This document shows, piece after piece, positions 20,701-31,745 of a stretch of DNA of 64,000 bases; position 1 is the stretch's first letter; the number at the start of each line of letters is the position of its first letter. The position numbers and the translations under genes are program-made. This DNA is from Siphonodentalium dalli. Its lineage: Eukaryota; Mollusca; Scaphopoda; Gadilida; Siphonodentaliidae. Below the pieces are notes generated by a model. That model searched no databases and was not told the origin of the DNA. It was given only the letters and a program-made list of their open reading frames with translations. The DNA is taken from assembly GCA_032622095.1 (NCBI GenBank), contig CP136062.1:202271959-202335958 (forward strand), read 5' to 3'.

Positions 20701-20719
20701 CGCAACGTAAACCTATTTG

Positions 20720-20897
20720 TGGATCGAATTATGTTCAATATGAATGTATTTCAAAACGAATAAGTCCAATATGGCACTATTTGAGCAATAGCTTTTATAC
20801 AAGACTATTTACCGCGATACCTATTACCGATGAGTTTTCACTGAGGCCCGCATCATTCAAAGAAATAACGGGTGTACGTTCACTATGGGCTTATATT

Positions 20898-20910
<13 letters not shown>
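20720..20910 (+). repeat. Dispersed repeat copy holding an unoccupied site
   Basis: It contains AATAAGTCCAATATGGCACT, ATTTGAGCAATA and, near 20866, AATAACGGGTGTACGTTCAC with TATGGGCTTAT. It aligns to the two pieces flanking the element at 35292-35840 and supplies the empty target CACTATTT (20775-20782). Confidence 0.75.
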
Positions 20911-20935
<25 letters not shown>

Positions 20936-20936
20936 G
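20897..20936 (+). repeat. ATCA microsatellite
   Basis: About nine uninterrupted AATC/ATCA tetramers. It resembles the 3' tail of the SINE family but has no SINE body attached, so it may be the last trace of one. Confidence 0.95.
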
Positions 20937-21708
20937 TATTCAGTAACGAACCATGCGGCTCTTTGTTCCCGTATATTTCCATAACGGAAAACTGACATTT
21001 TAAACATCACAATCAGTTCTTGGTTTTTAGTTCACAAGTCAATGTAAAGTCCATCCATTGTTCTACTATTTCCATATTATGGATGCGGAAGTTTTTGTTT
21101 TGAGATATTTCTCTTTGTTTTCTTAGTTCTATCCTAAGATTGTACGAGTCATTAAGGTCTTTTCTTGAACATTCTCTGTTGAAATACACTTTTTTATGTC
21201 CATCTATTTAGTTTCTCCTCTGTTAAATTGAATTGCCTCTTTATCATTAAATCCCTATAACGATGTTCAGTGAGCTTCAATAATTTTGCAACTATCCTCC
21301 TGAATATTACACATAGGAAATCCTTCCCATCTAATCTAATCTAGCGAATATCAGGTTTTTTCACGTCTTGTACATTTTACGTTATTGTTTACGGAGGTTT
21401 CTATTTTGTTGACTCGCTGCTTATTTTGACGTCATACTATCATTATAATCAAATAAGTTCAATAAGAACCTATTTTAATATTTAGGTTCAATAGGAACCT
21501 ATTTGTACGAGAAAATGTTGGGTCAAAATAGATCTCTGAATACAAGAAGCTCCACAGCGGTGGGTGGCCTAACACTGAGCTCGTTTTGATTACATCCCGG
21601 TCCAGGTCCGGAGATCAAAGTATATGAATAAATTACATTAAGTATTTTTATACTGACCCTATATGCCACACAAAGACGTGTTCAAGTCTGCTGATTTTTT
21701 CATCATGT
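20937..21708. other. Non-coding stretch with one dispersed-repeat fragment
   Basis: Around 21446-21510 the block AAGTTCAATAAGAACCTATT followed by TTTAGGTTCAATAGGAACC belongs to the repeat seen at 16775 and 35990-36060. Otherwise unremarkable. Confidence 0.5.
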
Positions 21709-21970
21709 AATAACCTTTTCATGACGGGAACTGCGCTGGTGCAGCATTAAAGACTATGTGCCAGTGCATTCTCTTATATATGCGAGTCTCTGACAGGGAG
21801 CCTCGCATACATAAGAGAATGCACTGGCTTACACACAAGGTAAATATTGTTAGGCCAATGCATTCCCTTATATACGCGAGGCGCCCTATGGACGACTCGC
21901 CTATATAAGAAAATGCATTGGCACAGCGTTTTCGCAAACATTCAGAAAGCTTCAGTCATCAAAGGGATAA
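21709..21970 (+). mobile_element. TTAA MITE, subfamily 2, copy b (two palindromes)
   Basis: The left edge TAATAACCTTTTCATGACGG and right edge TCAGTCATCAAAGGGATAA are decayed inverted termini. Two palindromes (CAGTGCATTCTCTTATATATG type, at 21761-21829 and 21853-21921) are separated by ACACACAAGGTAAATATTG. The marker TTTTCGCAAACATTC near the right end distinguishes the subfamily from family 1. The terminal TTAA has mutated to ATAA on both sides. Confidence 0.8.
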
Positions 21971-22049
21971 CAGGCTGGGGTTTCACGGTATAAAAGGATA
22001 ACGAAATCCGATATTTCACACCCGAGTTACAAGGCTAATGTTCGTGCGG

Positions 22050-22196
22050 ACAGAAATATCTAGCGCCATCGAAGCTGGTTCCAGTACGATAGGCGCGGAT
22101 TTGTAATCCACACAAAGGGGGAGTTCGTGTATCTTGACAAGTGTGTCAGTAACCCGGGTTCGTTTGTTTCTATGTGTAGTGATTGTTCAGTGAAAT
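22050..22196 (+). mobile_element. Decayed SINE2-type fragment
   Basis: GAAGCTGGTTCCAGTACG near 22072 corresponds to the B-box region of SINE2, and GCGGATTTGTAATCCAC follows. TTCGTGTATCTTGACAAGTG, GTGTCAGTAACCCGG and TTTCTATGTGTAGTG match the 3' part at 38730-38800. It is the oldest of the three copies. Confidence 0.65.
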
Positions 22197-22223
22197 ATCT
22201 GGGTGGTTTATGTGTTTTCTTCA

Positions 22224-22778
22224 CCAATAAACCTGACAACGCTGTGCTATGGTATATCGGCTGAAATGACTACAAACATCAATAAACCTGACAACGATGT
22301 GCTATGGCATATCTGCTAAAACGACTACAAACTCAATAAACATGACAACGTTGTGCTTTGGCATATCTGCTGAAACGACTACAAACCTCAATATACATTA
22401 CAACGTTGTGCTATGGCATACCTGCTGAAACGACTACAAACTTCAATAAACCTGATAACGATGTGCTATGGCATATCGGCTGAAACGACTACAAACTCAA
22501 TAAACATGACAACGTTGTGCTATAGCATATCGGCTGAAATGAATACAAACCTCAATAAACATGACAACGTTGTGCTATGGCATATTGGCTAAACGACTAC
22601 AAACGCAATAAACGTGACAACGTTGTGCTATGGCATGTCGGCTGAAACGACTACAAACCTCAATAAACCTGGCAACGTTGTGCTATGGCATATTGGCTAA
22701 ACGACTACAAACGCAATAAACCTGGCAACGTTGTGCTATGGCATGTCGGCTGAAACGACTACAAACCTCAACAAACCA
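22224..22778 (+). repeat. Tandem array, ten units of 53-56 bp
   Basis: Each unit reads CAATAAACNTGACAACGNTG, TGCTATGGCATATCGGCTGA, AACGACTACAAACCT. Units start near 22224, 22280, 22334, 22389, 22444, 22498, 22553, 22606, 22661 and 22714, with a last partial unit at 22769. Unit length varies through loss of one or two bases (CTCAATAA or GCAATAA) and AAACG for GAAACG. The pair 22553-22660 and the pair 22661-22768 resemble each other as doublets, suggesting growth by two-unit steps. Confidence 0.95.
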
Positions 22779-24051
22779 AACAGAACAAAATTACCTTGGG
22801 TGTCGTTGTTCCAAGCTGTTTTCATATAAAATGTATAAATATACATATCTGTCGAAAACACTAAGATATTGCAATAAATACCCACGCCGTCAAGTTCTGG
22901 AACAAAACAATTAGCGTCATTTAAACGGCTGTACCATCAGGGTCGAATTGTGTCAGACCTACGATCATACCTGGAACTGACCAGCACAAGGTTAACAGAA
23001 TACCGACGGTAGATAATCTCCGTTATGTGCGGTTGATGGCCCAATTCCCAATCGCAACTAATCCACCAATCAGTTTACCAGAGTACACATCCATTTTGAA
23101 TTTTTCCTACAAATGCCGATTAATTGAATCAATGCCTGTTCAATCAAGCCTCGGATTTCTAAGAATTATAACACAGAAAACTCAAACTCCGTCTATCATT
23201 GGGTCTGATATATATTAGTTTAGGAACAGTTAGATAATCTGTAAATGTTGTTCTAATATAATCTCCGGCGATTCGTGTTTTCGGGGTTTAATCTCCTTAT
23301 TACATACTTCAAGTAGAATAAGTGGAATTTGCGGTTATGATTGCATTTGTGCACCTAAAACTCTTTGGTTGTTTAGAATACAGCATCGCAGAATGCTATA
23401 AATGCTAGGCATTCGAGGAATGTATCTAGGCTGACCCAGTCTGTAGACAGGGCTCATCTTAGGACCGTGTACCGCAATGTAGGTAGTCTCCGGATATTGT
23501 CGGAGCGTGCAGGTTTCTTAGATTGATTTTAATTAAAGCGACGTACAACCTTCAAACGTGCGCAATTATTGATGAACAATTGAGATTTATTTCACTATGA
23601 CAGACATTCCAGTTCCCCGCAGCTGTACATTAAGCAATGAACGAATTGGAACTTTTGTAAATTCAATTCTAAATTAATTTAAGTCACTGCGAAATATATT
23701 AGTTTGGTCACTTTCTCGAAGCACAGCATATCCTCGCACAAATACGCACATAATCGACATATAATGTGCAAATGGGTTCATATTGGATTATTTGATTCTG
23801 AAATAAAAGATAAAGGACTCATATCCGTTATTCAGTTTTATGGCGCCTGCCACAGTGAAAACTCAGTTTAAAGAGCGTACACTTGACGATACGTTGTGCG
23901 TTGTTTTTTGTGTTTTTTTGTGTCAGTGTCTGCACATATTGAACCTATAATGAAGCCAATATGAGTGGATACAGGGACTAAAACTCTCAGACGTATGTGA
24001 AAACGACAGACAAAATGCTTCACATGAATAGTAAATCGGATCACCCGGCGC
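22779..24051. other. Non-coding stretch, nothing recognised
   Basis: It contains a fragment near 23720-23850 (CAAATGGGTTCATATTGG, ATCCGTTATTCAGTTTTATG) that belongs to the dispersed repeat at 16775-17460. There is no supportable gene. Confidence 0.45.
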
Positions 24052-24207
24052 ATGTGAAACATTCGGTTATATATGGAATGGGAATCATGATCAGGCGTAT
24101 ATGTGAAACATTCGGTTATATATGGAATGGGAATCAGGGTCAGGCGTATATGTGAAACATTCGGTTATATATGGAATGGGAATCATGATCAGGCGTATAT
24201 GTGAAAA
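24052..24207 (+). repeat. Tandem array, three 49-bp units plus a partial
   Basis: ATGTGAAACATTCGGTTATA, TATGGAATGGGAATCATGAT, CAGGCGTAT repeats exactly every 49 bp from 24052, 24101 and 24150. A partial ATGTGAAAA follows at 24199. Near-identity between units means recent amplification. Confidence 0.96.
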
Positions 24208-24337
24208 GGATGATGATTACAGAAGGCACATGAGGCTGTTGGAGATCCAGTTTATGAGAAAAGGGCACATAGGGAAGTTTACTGAAAAGCAGTTAGTGAA
24301 GGTGGACCGAATGGAGCGGGATAATCTTCTGACCTAA
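24199..24337 (+). pseudogene. ORF remnant of unknown origin before LINE L2
   Basis: A charged, well-formed stretch EKDDDYRRHMRLLEIQF, then MRKGHIGKFTEKQLVK and VDRMERDNLL, ends at TAA near 24337, right where LINE L2 begins. It reads like part of a helical protein rather than random sequence. I do not recognise it. It may be a host exon, a TE fragment, or DNA captured at the LINE junction. Confidence 0.3.
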
Positions 24338-25470
24338 ACAATTATAGGGGTATTACCATTGTTAGCTGCTTTAGTAAATTGTTTACAGCCATACTGAATA
24401 ACCGACTTAAAACATTTTCTGACACTGATGACTTGATAGCACACAATCAGAGTGGATTCCGTGATGGTTATACTCGACATCGGATAACTTGTATGTTCTG
24501 AATTATCTGATACAATTGAGTAATACAAATTCTAAGACCCCGATATGCGTATTTATAGACTATGAAAAGGTTTTTGATACTATATGGAGGCAAGGTCTTT
24601 GGTACAAAACAGCACACTATAATATTGACGGAAAAATCCTGAGAGTTTTGACTAACATGTATAAGGGTATACAATCCAAAGTGGTCATGAACGGTAAAGA
24701 ATCGGAACAATTTTATTCAAACATTGGCTTAAGGCAGGGTGAGAACTTATCACATTTTCTTTTCGCTTTATATGTCAATGATCTGTAAAGTTTCATAATG
24801 GAAGCCAATGTGAACGGTTTAGAACTTCTCACACGCGAGATAGAGGAAAGACTTGGTATTTATTTGAAATTATTAACGTTATTATATGCTGATGATACAG
24901 TCTTGTTTGCCCACTCATCAGAAGACCTACAACTGCAATTACATTTATTCTCAGATTATTATGATATATGGAAATTAAAGGTGAATGTAAGGAAATCTAA
25001 ACTTATGTATTTTTCAAGGAGAAAACCGGAAAATGACCCAGCTATTTATTACCAAAATTCGAGAATAGAGTTCGTAGAACATTTCTGTTATCTGGGAGTA
25101 TATTTTAGTGCAACTGGTTCTTTTAACTATGCCAAAGAAAAGATCTGCGAAAAAGCATTATCACCCATGTATCAACTCATTAAAGTTGGCAGAAAAAATG
25201 ACATATCGATTAAAACCATGTTCGAATTGTTTGATACAAAAATAGTTCCCATTCTTACATATGGTTGTGAGATATGGGGCATATACAATAATATTAGCAT
25301 TGAGCGGGTTCACCTTACATTTTGTAAGCTACTTTTATGCATGAAATCATCAACTCCAAATTATATGGTCCACGGTGAGACCGATCGCAAGCCTATTGAT
25401 ATCATTATTAAAACGAACATCCTTAATTTTTGGAGCTCCATGATCATAGGCAGAAAGTCAAAGTTTTCAA
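24329..25470 (+). pseudogene. LINE L2, reverse transcriptase part
   Basis: The copy is 5' truncated, starting at NNYRGIT near 24335. Order: YRGITIVSCFSKLFTAILNN; QSGFRDGYTRHR; a frameshift near 24486; the palm block CVFIDYEKVFDTIW with its first catalytic Asp intact; LRQGENLSHFLFALYVNDL (normally RQGCPLSPLLF); an in-frame TAA near 24786; the catalytic YADDTVLF at about 24885; KSKLMYFSRRK; and the thumb-region FCYLGVYFSATGSF. MKSSTPNYMV follows at about 25345, a motif shared with L1. The stop and frameshift show it is inactive. The protein continues past a minisatellite to 28617. Confidence 0.93.
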
Positions 25471-27036
25471 ATATTAATATATACTGGCTATCTTACGACT
25501 ATATACTGGCTATCTTACGACTAATATTAATATATACTGGCTATCTTACGACTAATATTAATATATACTGGCTATCTTACGACTATATACTGGCTATCTT
25601 ACGATTAATATTAATATATACTGGCTATCTTACGACTAATATTAATATATACTGGCTATCTTACGATTAATATTAATATATACTGGCTATCTTACGACTA
25701 ATATTAATATATACTGGCTATCTTACGACTAATATTAATATATACTGGCTATCTTACGACTAATATTAATATATACTGGCTATCTTACGACTAATATTAA
25801 TATATACTGGCTATCTTACGACTAATATTAATATATACTGGCTATCTTACGATTAATATTAATATATACTGGCTATCTTACGACTAATATTAATATATAC
25901 TGGCTATCTTACGACTAATATTAATATATACTGGCTATCTTACGACTAATATTAATATATACTGGCTATCTTACGATTAATATTAATATATACTGGCTAT
26001 CTTACGACTATTAATATATACTGGCTATCTTACGACTATTAATATATACTGGCTATCTTACGACTAATATTAATATATACTGGCTATCTTACGACTAATA
26101 TTAATATATACTGGCTATCTTACGATTAATATTAATATATACTGGCTATATTACGACTATTAATATATACTGGCTATCTTACGACTATTAATATATACTG
26201 GCTATCTTACGACTAATATTAATATATACTGGCTATCTTACGACTATTAATATATACTGGCTATCTTACGACTAATATTAATATATACTGGCTATCTTAC
26301 GACTAATATTAATATATACTGGCTATCTTACGACTAATATTAATATATACCGGCTATCTTACGACAATATATACTGGCTATCTTACGACTAATTTCAATA
26401 TATACTGGCTATCTTACGACTAATATTAATATATACTGGCTATCTTACGACTAATATTAATATATACTGGCTATCTTACGACTAATATATACTGGCTATC
26501 TTACGACAAATATCAATATATACTGGCTATCTTACGACTAATATTAATATATACTGGCTATCTTACGACTAATATTAATATATACTGGCTATCTTACGAC
26601 TAATATTAATATATACTGGCTATCTTACGACTAATATATATTGGCTATCTTACGACAAATATCAATATATACTGGCTATCTTATGACTAATATCAATATA
26701 TACTGGCTATCTTACGACTAATATTAATATATACTGGCTATCTTACGACTAATATTAATATATACTGGCTATCTTACGACTAATATTAATATATACTGGC
26801 TATCTTACTACTAATATTAATATATACTGGCTATCTTACGACTAATATTAATATATACTGGCTATCTTACGACTAATATTAATATATACTGGCTATCTTA
26901 CGATTAATATTAATATATACTGGCTATCTTACGACTACATCAATATATACTGGCTATCTTACGACTACATCAATATATACTGGCTATCTTACGACTACAT
27001 CAATATATACTGGCTATCTTACGACTACATCAATAT
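25471..27036 (+). repeat. Minisatellite of about 52 units inside LINE L2
   Basis: The basic unit is TATATACTGGCTATCTTACG plus a variable linker. With linker ACTAATATTAA the period is 31 bp (most common). Other classes are 28 bp (ACTATTAA), about 30 bp (ACTACATCAA, confined to the last four units) and 22 bp (no linker). Both array edges read as LINE protein, KSKFSNI on the left and DYLTYSEIKIPWIL on the right. The unit itself encodes YWLSYDY, so the array grew from LINE coding sequence. It is not a CRISPR: units abut without unique spacers. Confidence 0.97.
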
Positions 27037-27850
27037 CAGTCTGGGTGAACGTCGACTTTATATTTGAAATATAGAGTCTGGAGCTAATGTCGCCAAAACC
27101 ATTTCTATTCAGCGAAGAGCTTCCCCAAAATGACGTCACGGATTTTTTAAAATACATCGATGATTGACAGGTGTCCCCACGTGTTATTTGTTGTGCTTCG
27201 CCGACTCATCAACCCACAGAAGGCCTGTGTCGCGACATAAACTTACAGAAGATAATATTTGTCGTGTGTGCGACTATTCTTTTTCGGGAGATGAACTCGC
27301 TGCATCAACGGGAAAACTGCATCCGAGAGCAAAAAATAAGGTCGTCATCAAAAATGATGCTTTAGAACTATTTAAAAGCATAAAATTAAGTCATTTCCTC
27401 GGTGTTTGACTTTTGACTTTTTTACGGCAAATAACTTGATTTGCAAACCATGTTGCAATAAAGTAAATCAAATACACGGACATGAGTAAAGTTCTATTTA
27501 TATTTATGGGAGGCCAAGTTGGTACCATACGCAGGCCTATCTATCAGGTCCAGCACATCCTTCAAATTAATCGGAATCGTACCGAATATATTTTTCTGTC
27601 TCTGTTGTATTAGCAAGCCTCGAAATTCCGCTCTGTTACTATATTTAGAGGTGACATTATGGGAGTCTCCGCCCACTAACACTTGTTTATTAACCCATAC
27701 GGTTTCATTGGACGGAAAATAATTTACGCAATCAATCAGATTACGGAATCCCGAGGACTTGGAAATGAGATAGCGATGTTATCCGTCAGACCTAATATTC
27801 AATGTTGTAATGAATATTTAGGTATGAGTTTACTCAGACTGCATCAATAT
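27028..27850. mobile_element. 805-bp DNA element in the minisatellite, 9-bp duplication
   Basis: The element is 27037-27841. Inverted ends are CAGTCTGGGTGAAC on the left and GTTTACTCAGACTG on the right (two mismatches in 14). The flanks CATCAATAT at 27028-27036 and 27842-27850 are identical, and rejoining them restores a normal array unit. A 9-bp duplication would suit a Mutator-like element, an 8-bp reading a hAT-like one. No transposase is visible. Confidence 0.85.
27164..27409 (+). CDS. ORF of 81 codons inside the 805-bp element, possible captured exon
   Basis: ATG at 27164 to TGA at 27409. The second half looks protein-like: HKLTEDNICRVCDYSFSG, then LHPRAKNKVVIKNDALELFK. A single C-x2-C pair is present. 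The frame is unlike the AT-rich array around it. I do not recognise the family. Small non-autonomous transposons sometimes carry captured host exons, which is one reading; an old transposase fragment is another. The opposite strand (27682-27494) is also open (EFRGLLIQQRQKNIFGTIP), so neither strand can be preferred with certainty. Confidence 0.3.
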   Translation: MTGVPTCYLLCFADSSTHRRPVSRHKLTEDNICRVCDYSFSGDELAASTGKLHPRAKNKVVIKNDALELFKSIKLSHFLGV

Positions 27851-27896
27851 ATACTGGCTATCTTACGACTAATATATACTGGCTAGCTTACGATTA
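27842..27896 (+). repeat. Last two minisatellite units
   Basis: CATCAATATATACTGGCTAT and ATATATACTGGCTAGCTTAC complete the array beyond the 805-bp insertion. LINE coding sequence then resumes at ATTACTTGACATACAGTG. Confidence 0.9.
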
Positions 27897-28617
27897 CTTG
27901 ACATACAGTGAAATAAAAATACCATGGATCCTCGGTGTCAGGAGAATTTTTATCATTGTGGCATAAGCTACTCATGGAACAATCAGAAAACATGTGATTT
28001 AAATATGCTCCAAACCGAAATTATAAGGTTGTTGAATGACCAGTTTATACAGACCTGGCATGGTGAACTACAATTGTTTAGAAAAAAACTCATTATATGC
28101 CATTATAAAAACCAAACAAAAATTTGAAAATTACAAATCTGTAACTGATCTTGTCCGATTTAGAACTCGAAATCATGCATTACCGGTGGAGGCTGGAATA
28201 TGGAATAATATCCCCCGAAATGACCGTATTTGCTCATTATGCCATAGTGACACTATTGCTGATGAATTCCACTATTTGATATTGATAGACTTCCCATATT
28301 TTAAATCAGAACGAGATAACTTATTCCCTATTTACAGTAGAAGCGATTACAGCCTTCATAAATTGAAATTACTATTGAGCACATCTCGATCGTCTACTAT
28401 GAGGAAAACTTGTAAGTTTATCAAAATTATAACGTCAACCGTCTGTTCTCCAGGGCAGTACACGAAGATACACATTAGCGTCGTGTATCTTCACCGTTTA
28501 CAACCAATAAATCACTTCTTATTGATATTAAGTTTAATATTTATGTTTTCAACATCCACCATACTTGTGTTTTTTTTAATATTTGTCAAACTATATACCG
28601 TGTGCCGATGCTGTTAA
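27890..28617 (+). pseudogene. LINE L2, C-terminal part
   Basis: It resumes at DYLTYSEIKIPWILGVRRIF and continues YHCGISYSWNNQKTCDLN in shifting frames. A frameshift near 28110 leads to VTDLVRFRTRNHALPVEAG and the zinc-knuckle region CSLCHSDTIADEFHYLILID. The final Cys expected about five residues after the His is missing. The frame stops at 28615. The arrangement parallels L1 (FRTANHILPNELSRWRK, CKMCGSETCDELHILLIC). Confidence 0.9.
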
Positions 28618-28700
28618 GTTAAGTTAGCTATAAAAAGAATAAGTTGCATTGATAAAACATGAATACTCAGTTGCTTAACAGCCTCCGCTCACGGTATAAT
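28595..28700. repeat. Hairpin at the 3' end of LINE L2
   Basis: TATACCGTGTGCCGATGCTG (28595) is answered in reverse complement by CAGCCTCCGCTCACGGTATA near 28679-28698, with a few mismatches over about 25 bp and AT-rich DNA between. Its position just after the stop codon suits a 3' UTR structure recognised during reverse transcription, though that is inference. Confidence 0.6.
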
Positions 28701-28868
28701 GGTCGGAATTTGTTTTATGTATACATGTATTCATTACGCCTTCTCTTTGTACCACCTGATATTCTGCATTGCTGTTCGATATATGAGTTATCACCATGCA
28801 GGAGGTAGATGAACGTCCTACGTGAGTCCGAGAAGTTGAAGTTAGTTTTTGTGATCCACCACTGGTTT

Positions 28869-29180
28869 CACATATACGAGATAGGGTGTGACTAAACACC
28901 GCCCGGACCAGCCCAGACCAGCCCGGACCGCCCATATGGACTATATGAGTGATTTTAAGGGCAATATAAGTGCAGGGGTGTCATGGAAACCCACTCAGGG
29001 TCGCTATTAACCACAAAAATGCAATATGTTCGCCGCGAATGAAGCTAACAGCCCGGACCGCCCCTGCTGCGTCTAGGGGTGATTTTAGTGTCAATATCTG
29101 TGCAAGGGTGTTAATGAAACCCAAATACGAACGAAGAGTGGTCAAGGTCAAACAGAAGTGCCGTTATTAACCCATACACT
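28869..29180 (+). repeat. Two-copy tandem duplication with AGCCCGGACCGCCC
   Basis: AGCCCGGACCGCCC, GTGATTTTA, GTCAATAT, TGTGCA, GGGTGT and ATGAAACCCA recur with a spacing of about 130 bp (28919 and 29051). A partial third AGCCCGGACC occurs at 29462. The first unit is preceded by short CCCGGACCAG repeats. Confidence 0.75.
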
Positions 29181-30283
29181 TGCCAAATTCAGTCAGAATT
29201 ACAAAATTGTGCCGTCAACGTCAACAATTTAAAACATGAAGCCCCTATCTACTTGAAACAATCTGAAATGTTAAAAAATCACTCTCACAGGATGGACCTT
29301 GTCATTAGCCAATCGGAAACGACTCCCAAAAGCTTAAAGCTTGTTGTCGAATCCCCTTCATATCATCACTGTTAATCTTTGACTTGTTTTTTTGTAATAT
29401 ACGAATAATATGGAATAAATACTGTTTACACCAAAATTGTGCCCCCAATAAACAAACTCACAGCCCGGACCCCCTTAATGTCCTCGTACTTCTAATAACT
29501 TCTTACATATCTGTTGCGTAACTACCCTCGACTACACTCACGAAGAAACAAGGGCGAGTCGCCCACGAAAGCCTGACAATTAACCCCCAAAATGCCGCCA
29601 TCGCCGAATATGTTTACCGATAACGAGGCTGATCTGACTTAACTTAGCAAGCAATCGACGTCTTGGACTTGGATCATGTATGTGCGCGTAACATGCATAT
29701 TTTATTGTCGACTTGTGATAAACATTTTGAAACTTGGTACAGATATTACCCACAATGGGGAGGTGTGCACTTCAATATTGCGATCAACTGTACTAACTTT
29801 AGCAGTTATCGATGTGTTCTGAAAAACAAATTATGTTAACGTTTAATTATGTTAACGTATAATTTTGTTAGCCAAATGTTTTTCCTTGAAACTTGATAAA
29901 CTATTCGGTGACTCGGTATCCCGTGCCAACCTAAGTGCACACCGGGGTACCACAGTCCCGTGAGGACAGGCAGCAACCTGTTTCATTACCTGGTACTGTG
30001 TCTTGTTCTAATCAGGGACCGAAATACATTGTGTAAATCGGCATCATGTCGATCTTATATGGGGACTACTAAATCGTGAAATGAGTCGAATTATCGCCAT
30101 ATAAAGGAATCTTATACGCATTTTGTGCTACAGAGGTTGCATGCTCAAAAATAATTCAATTCCAGTCAACTCCATTCAATTTATTAAATATTGACAAGAC
30201 ATGACAAGAAATATTGAGAAAAAATGCGTCAGAATTCACAATAATAAGCATGGTGTATAAATATAGGTATGTTCAATGATGAT
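29181..30283. other. Non-coding stretch, nothing recognised
   Basis: It holds a small GTTAACGT repeat near 29834-29866 and otherwise unremarkable DNA. Confidence 0.45.
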
Positions 30284-30899
30284 ATGGTCGTCGGAGGGTT
30301 AGACCCAGAAGAAATTGGTAAAGAAGCGGTGTTGGTGTCATTCGGCGCGGGAGAATCTCGTGTATAAAATATCCAAAATCCGCTAAAATCCGCTTTGGGG
30401 AAAATTCAGGATCCAACATGGCGTCCAACATGGCCGCACTTAGTCAAAAGAGACTCTGACTGAGATTAATTCGATTATAGTGAGAACAAATGTTGTCATA
30501 TGTATATAAATGTATACATTTTTGCGAAGGTAAAACATTATGCCACCTGTTTATCGCAAAAATGGAACCCCTCGTCCCAGATAGCCGCCACAATGGCGGC
30601 CTAAACTAGAAAAATTGAAGTTTTTGCCTAATACCTTAAATATCAGTTCCTGTTGTTTGATAATGGTTGAGACTGCCGATTTGATTAGTCTTATTCGTGT
30701 TAATTCAGCATTGGAGCAATGAAATATACCATAAATGGGGTCACAGACTCATCCACACCCTCAAAAATTCGATTTTACAGAAGCGGTATAAAATTTCACA
30801 AAAATCACCATTGGGATTCCAGTCATATATCAACAAGAAATGGACAGAACTGTACAATGTAAGTTGGGCAAACCATTATCTATGAATACTCCAATTCAA

Positions 30900-31745
30900 T
30901 GAAACCCAAATTGGCCTTTGTCTCAAAATGGCGGACAAAATATGGAAAATGGCGGATATTGCTCACAGTGTCATTCAATCGATTATAAGTAGTGTTTGAT
31001 GAATAAAACTGACTAAATAAATACGAATGTATACCTATTTATGATGCCATTATGGTAGCTCTATGGAAAAACTTAAAAATCAGTACCCAAAATGGCTGCC
31101 AAAGTGGCCACCCGATGTGAAAAATACTATTTTCTATCACTTCTTTTTATCACGTATTGCTCTCTGAACTGGGAGACAATGGGTATACTCTTTCAATGGT
31201 CGTGTCAACTGATCATTCCAGCAATGAGATGTGTAATCGGTTAGGTCATAGTTTACTCATGTCCTTTACTAATAAGTTCTAACGAATGCTGTTTGAAATT
31301 TAAACAAAATCGGTTTTGGGGCTCTGGTCACATTGGATATTTAGTGATGAGCAGATCTGTCTACAAAATAATTGAGCGTTTTATTTGTGAACATTCCATC
31401 TCAAATGGACCAAAAGAAACAATAAATGTTATCTAATATGGCTTCCAAAACGAAAATGGTAGACTCTGTCCAGCTTGTCATATAATGGAAGTTGTTAGTG
31501 GTGGAATCAGTTGATAGTTGGCTAATCTATGTGGCTTATATACATCAAAACTATTTATTTTCAATCTTTTGGCTCGGCCCTCATTTCGTTTCACTTACGG
31601 TTCACGGTCTCGATAGTCGCAAAAGAGGTTGGTCCAGAATAAGTAAGCAGAGAGCTATTTTGACTTCAAAATACCCTATCGGATATCTTATATAATTAGC
31701 TTTGGGAAAACTTTAAGATCCGAGATGGCATCCAATATGCCCCCC
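30900..31745. repeat. Cluster of AAAATGGC / AAGATGGC motifs in the interior
   Basis: Between the long arms, AAAATGGCGGACAAA, AAAATGGCGGAT, AAAATGGCTGCCAAAGTGGC, AATATGGCTTCCAAAA and GAGATGGCATCCAATATG recur. The arms themselves carry ACATGGCGTCC, ACATGGCCGC and GCCATTTTGGCGGCC. The ATGGCGGC core resembles the binding site of the zinc-finger factor YY1. In transposons such repeats may instead be transposase sites. Confidence 0.6.

Noticed and set aside
24798..25670. Intact 290-codon reverse transcriptase gene
   Set aside because: The frame is only the middle of LINE L2: there is an in-frame stop just before it, a frameshift near 24486, and its last third is minisatellite.
25471..27036. Regular repeats resembling a CRISPR array
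   Set aside because: Units abut directly; the variable part is only a length-variant linker, there are no unique spacers, and the array lies inside a LINE reading frame in an animal genome.
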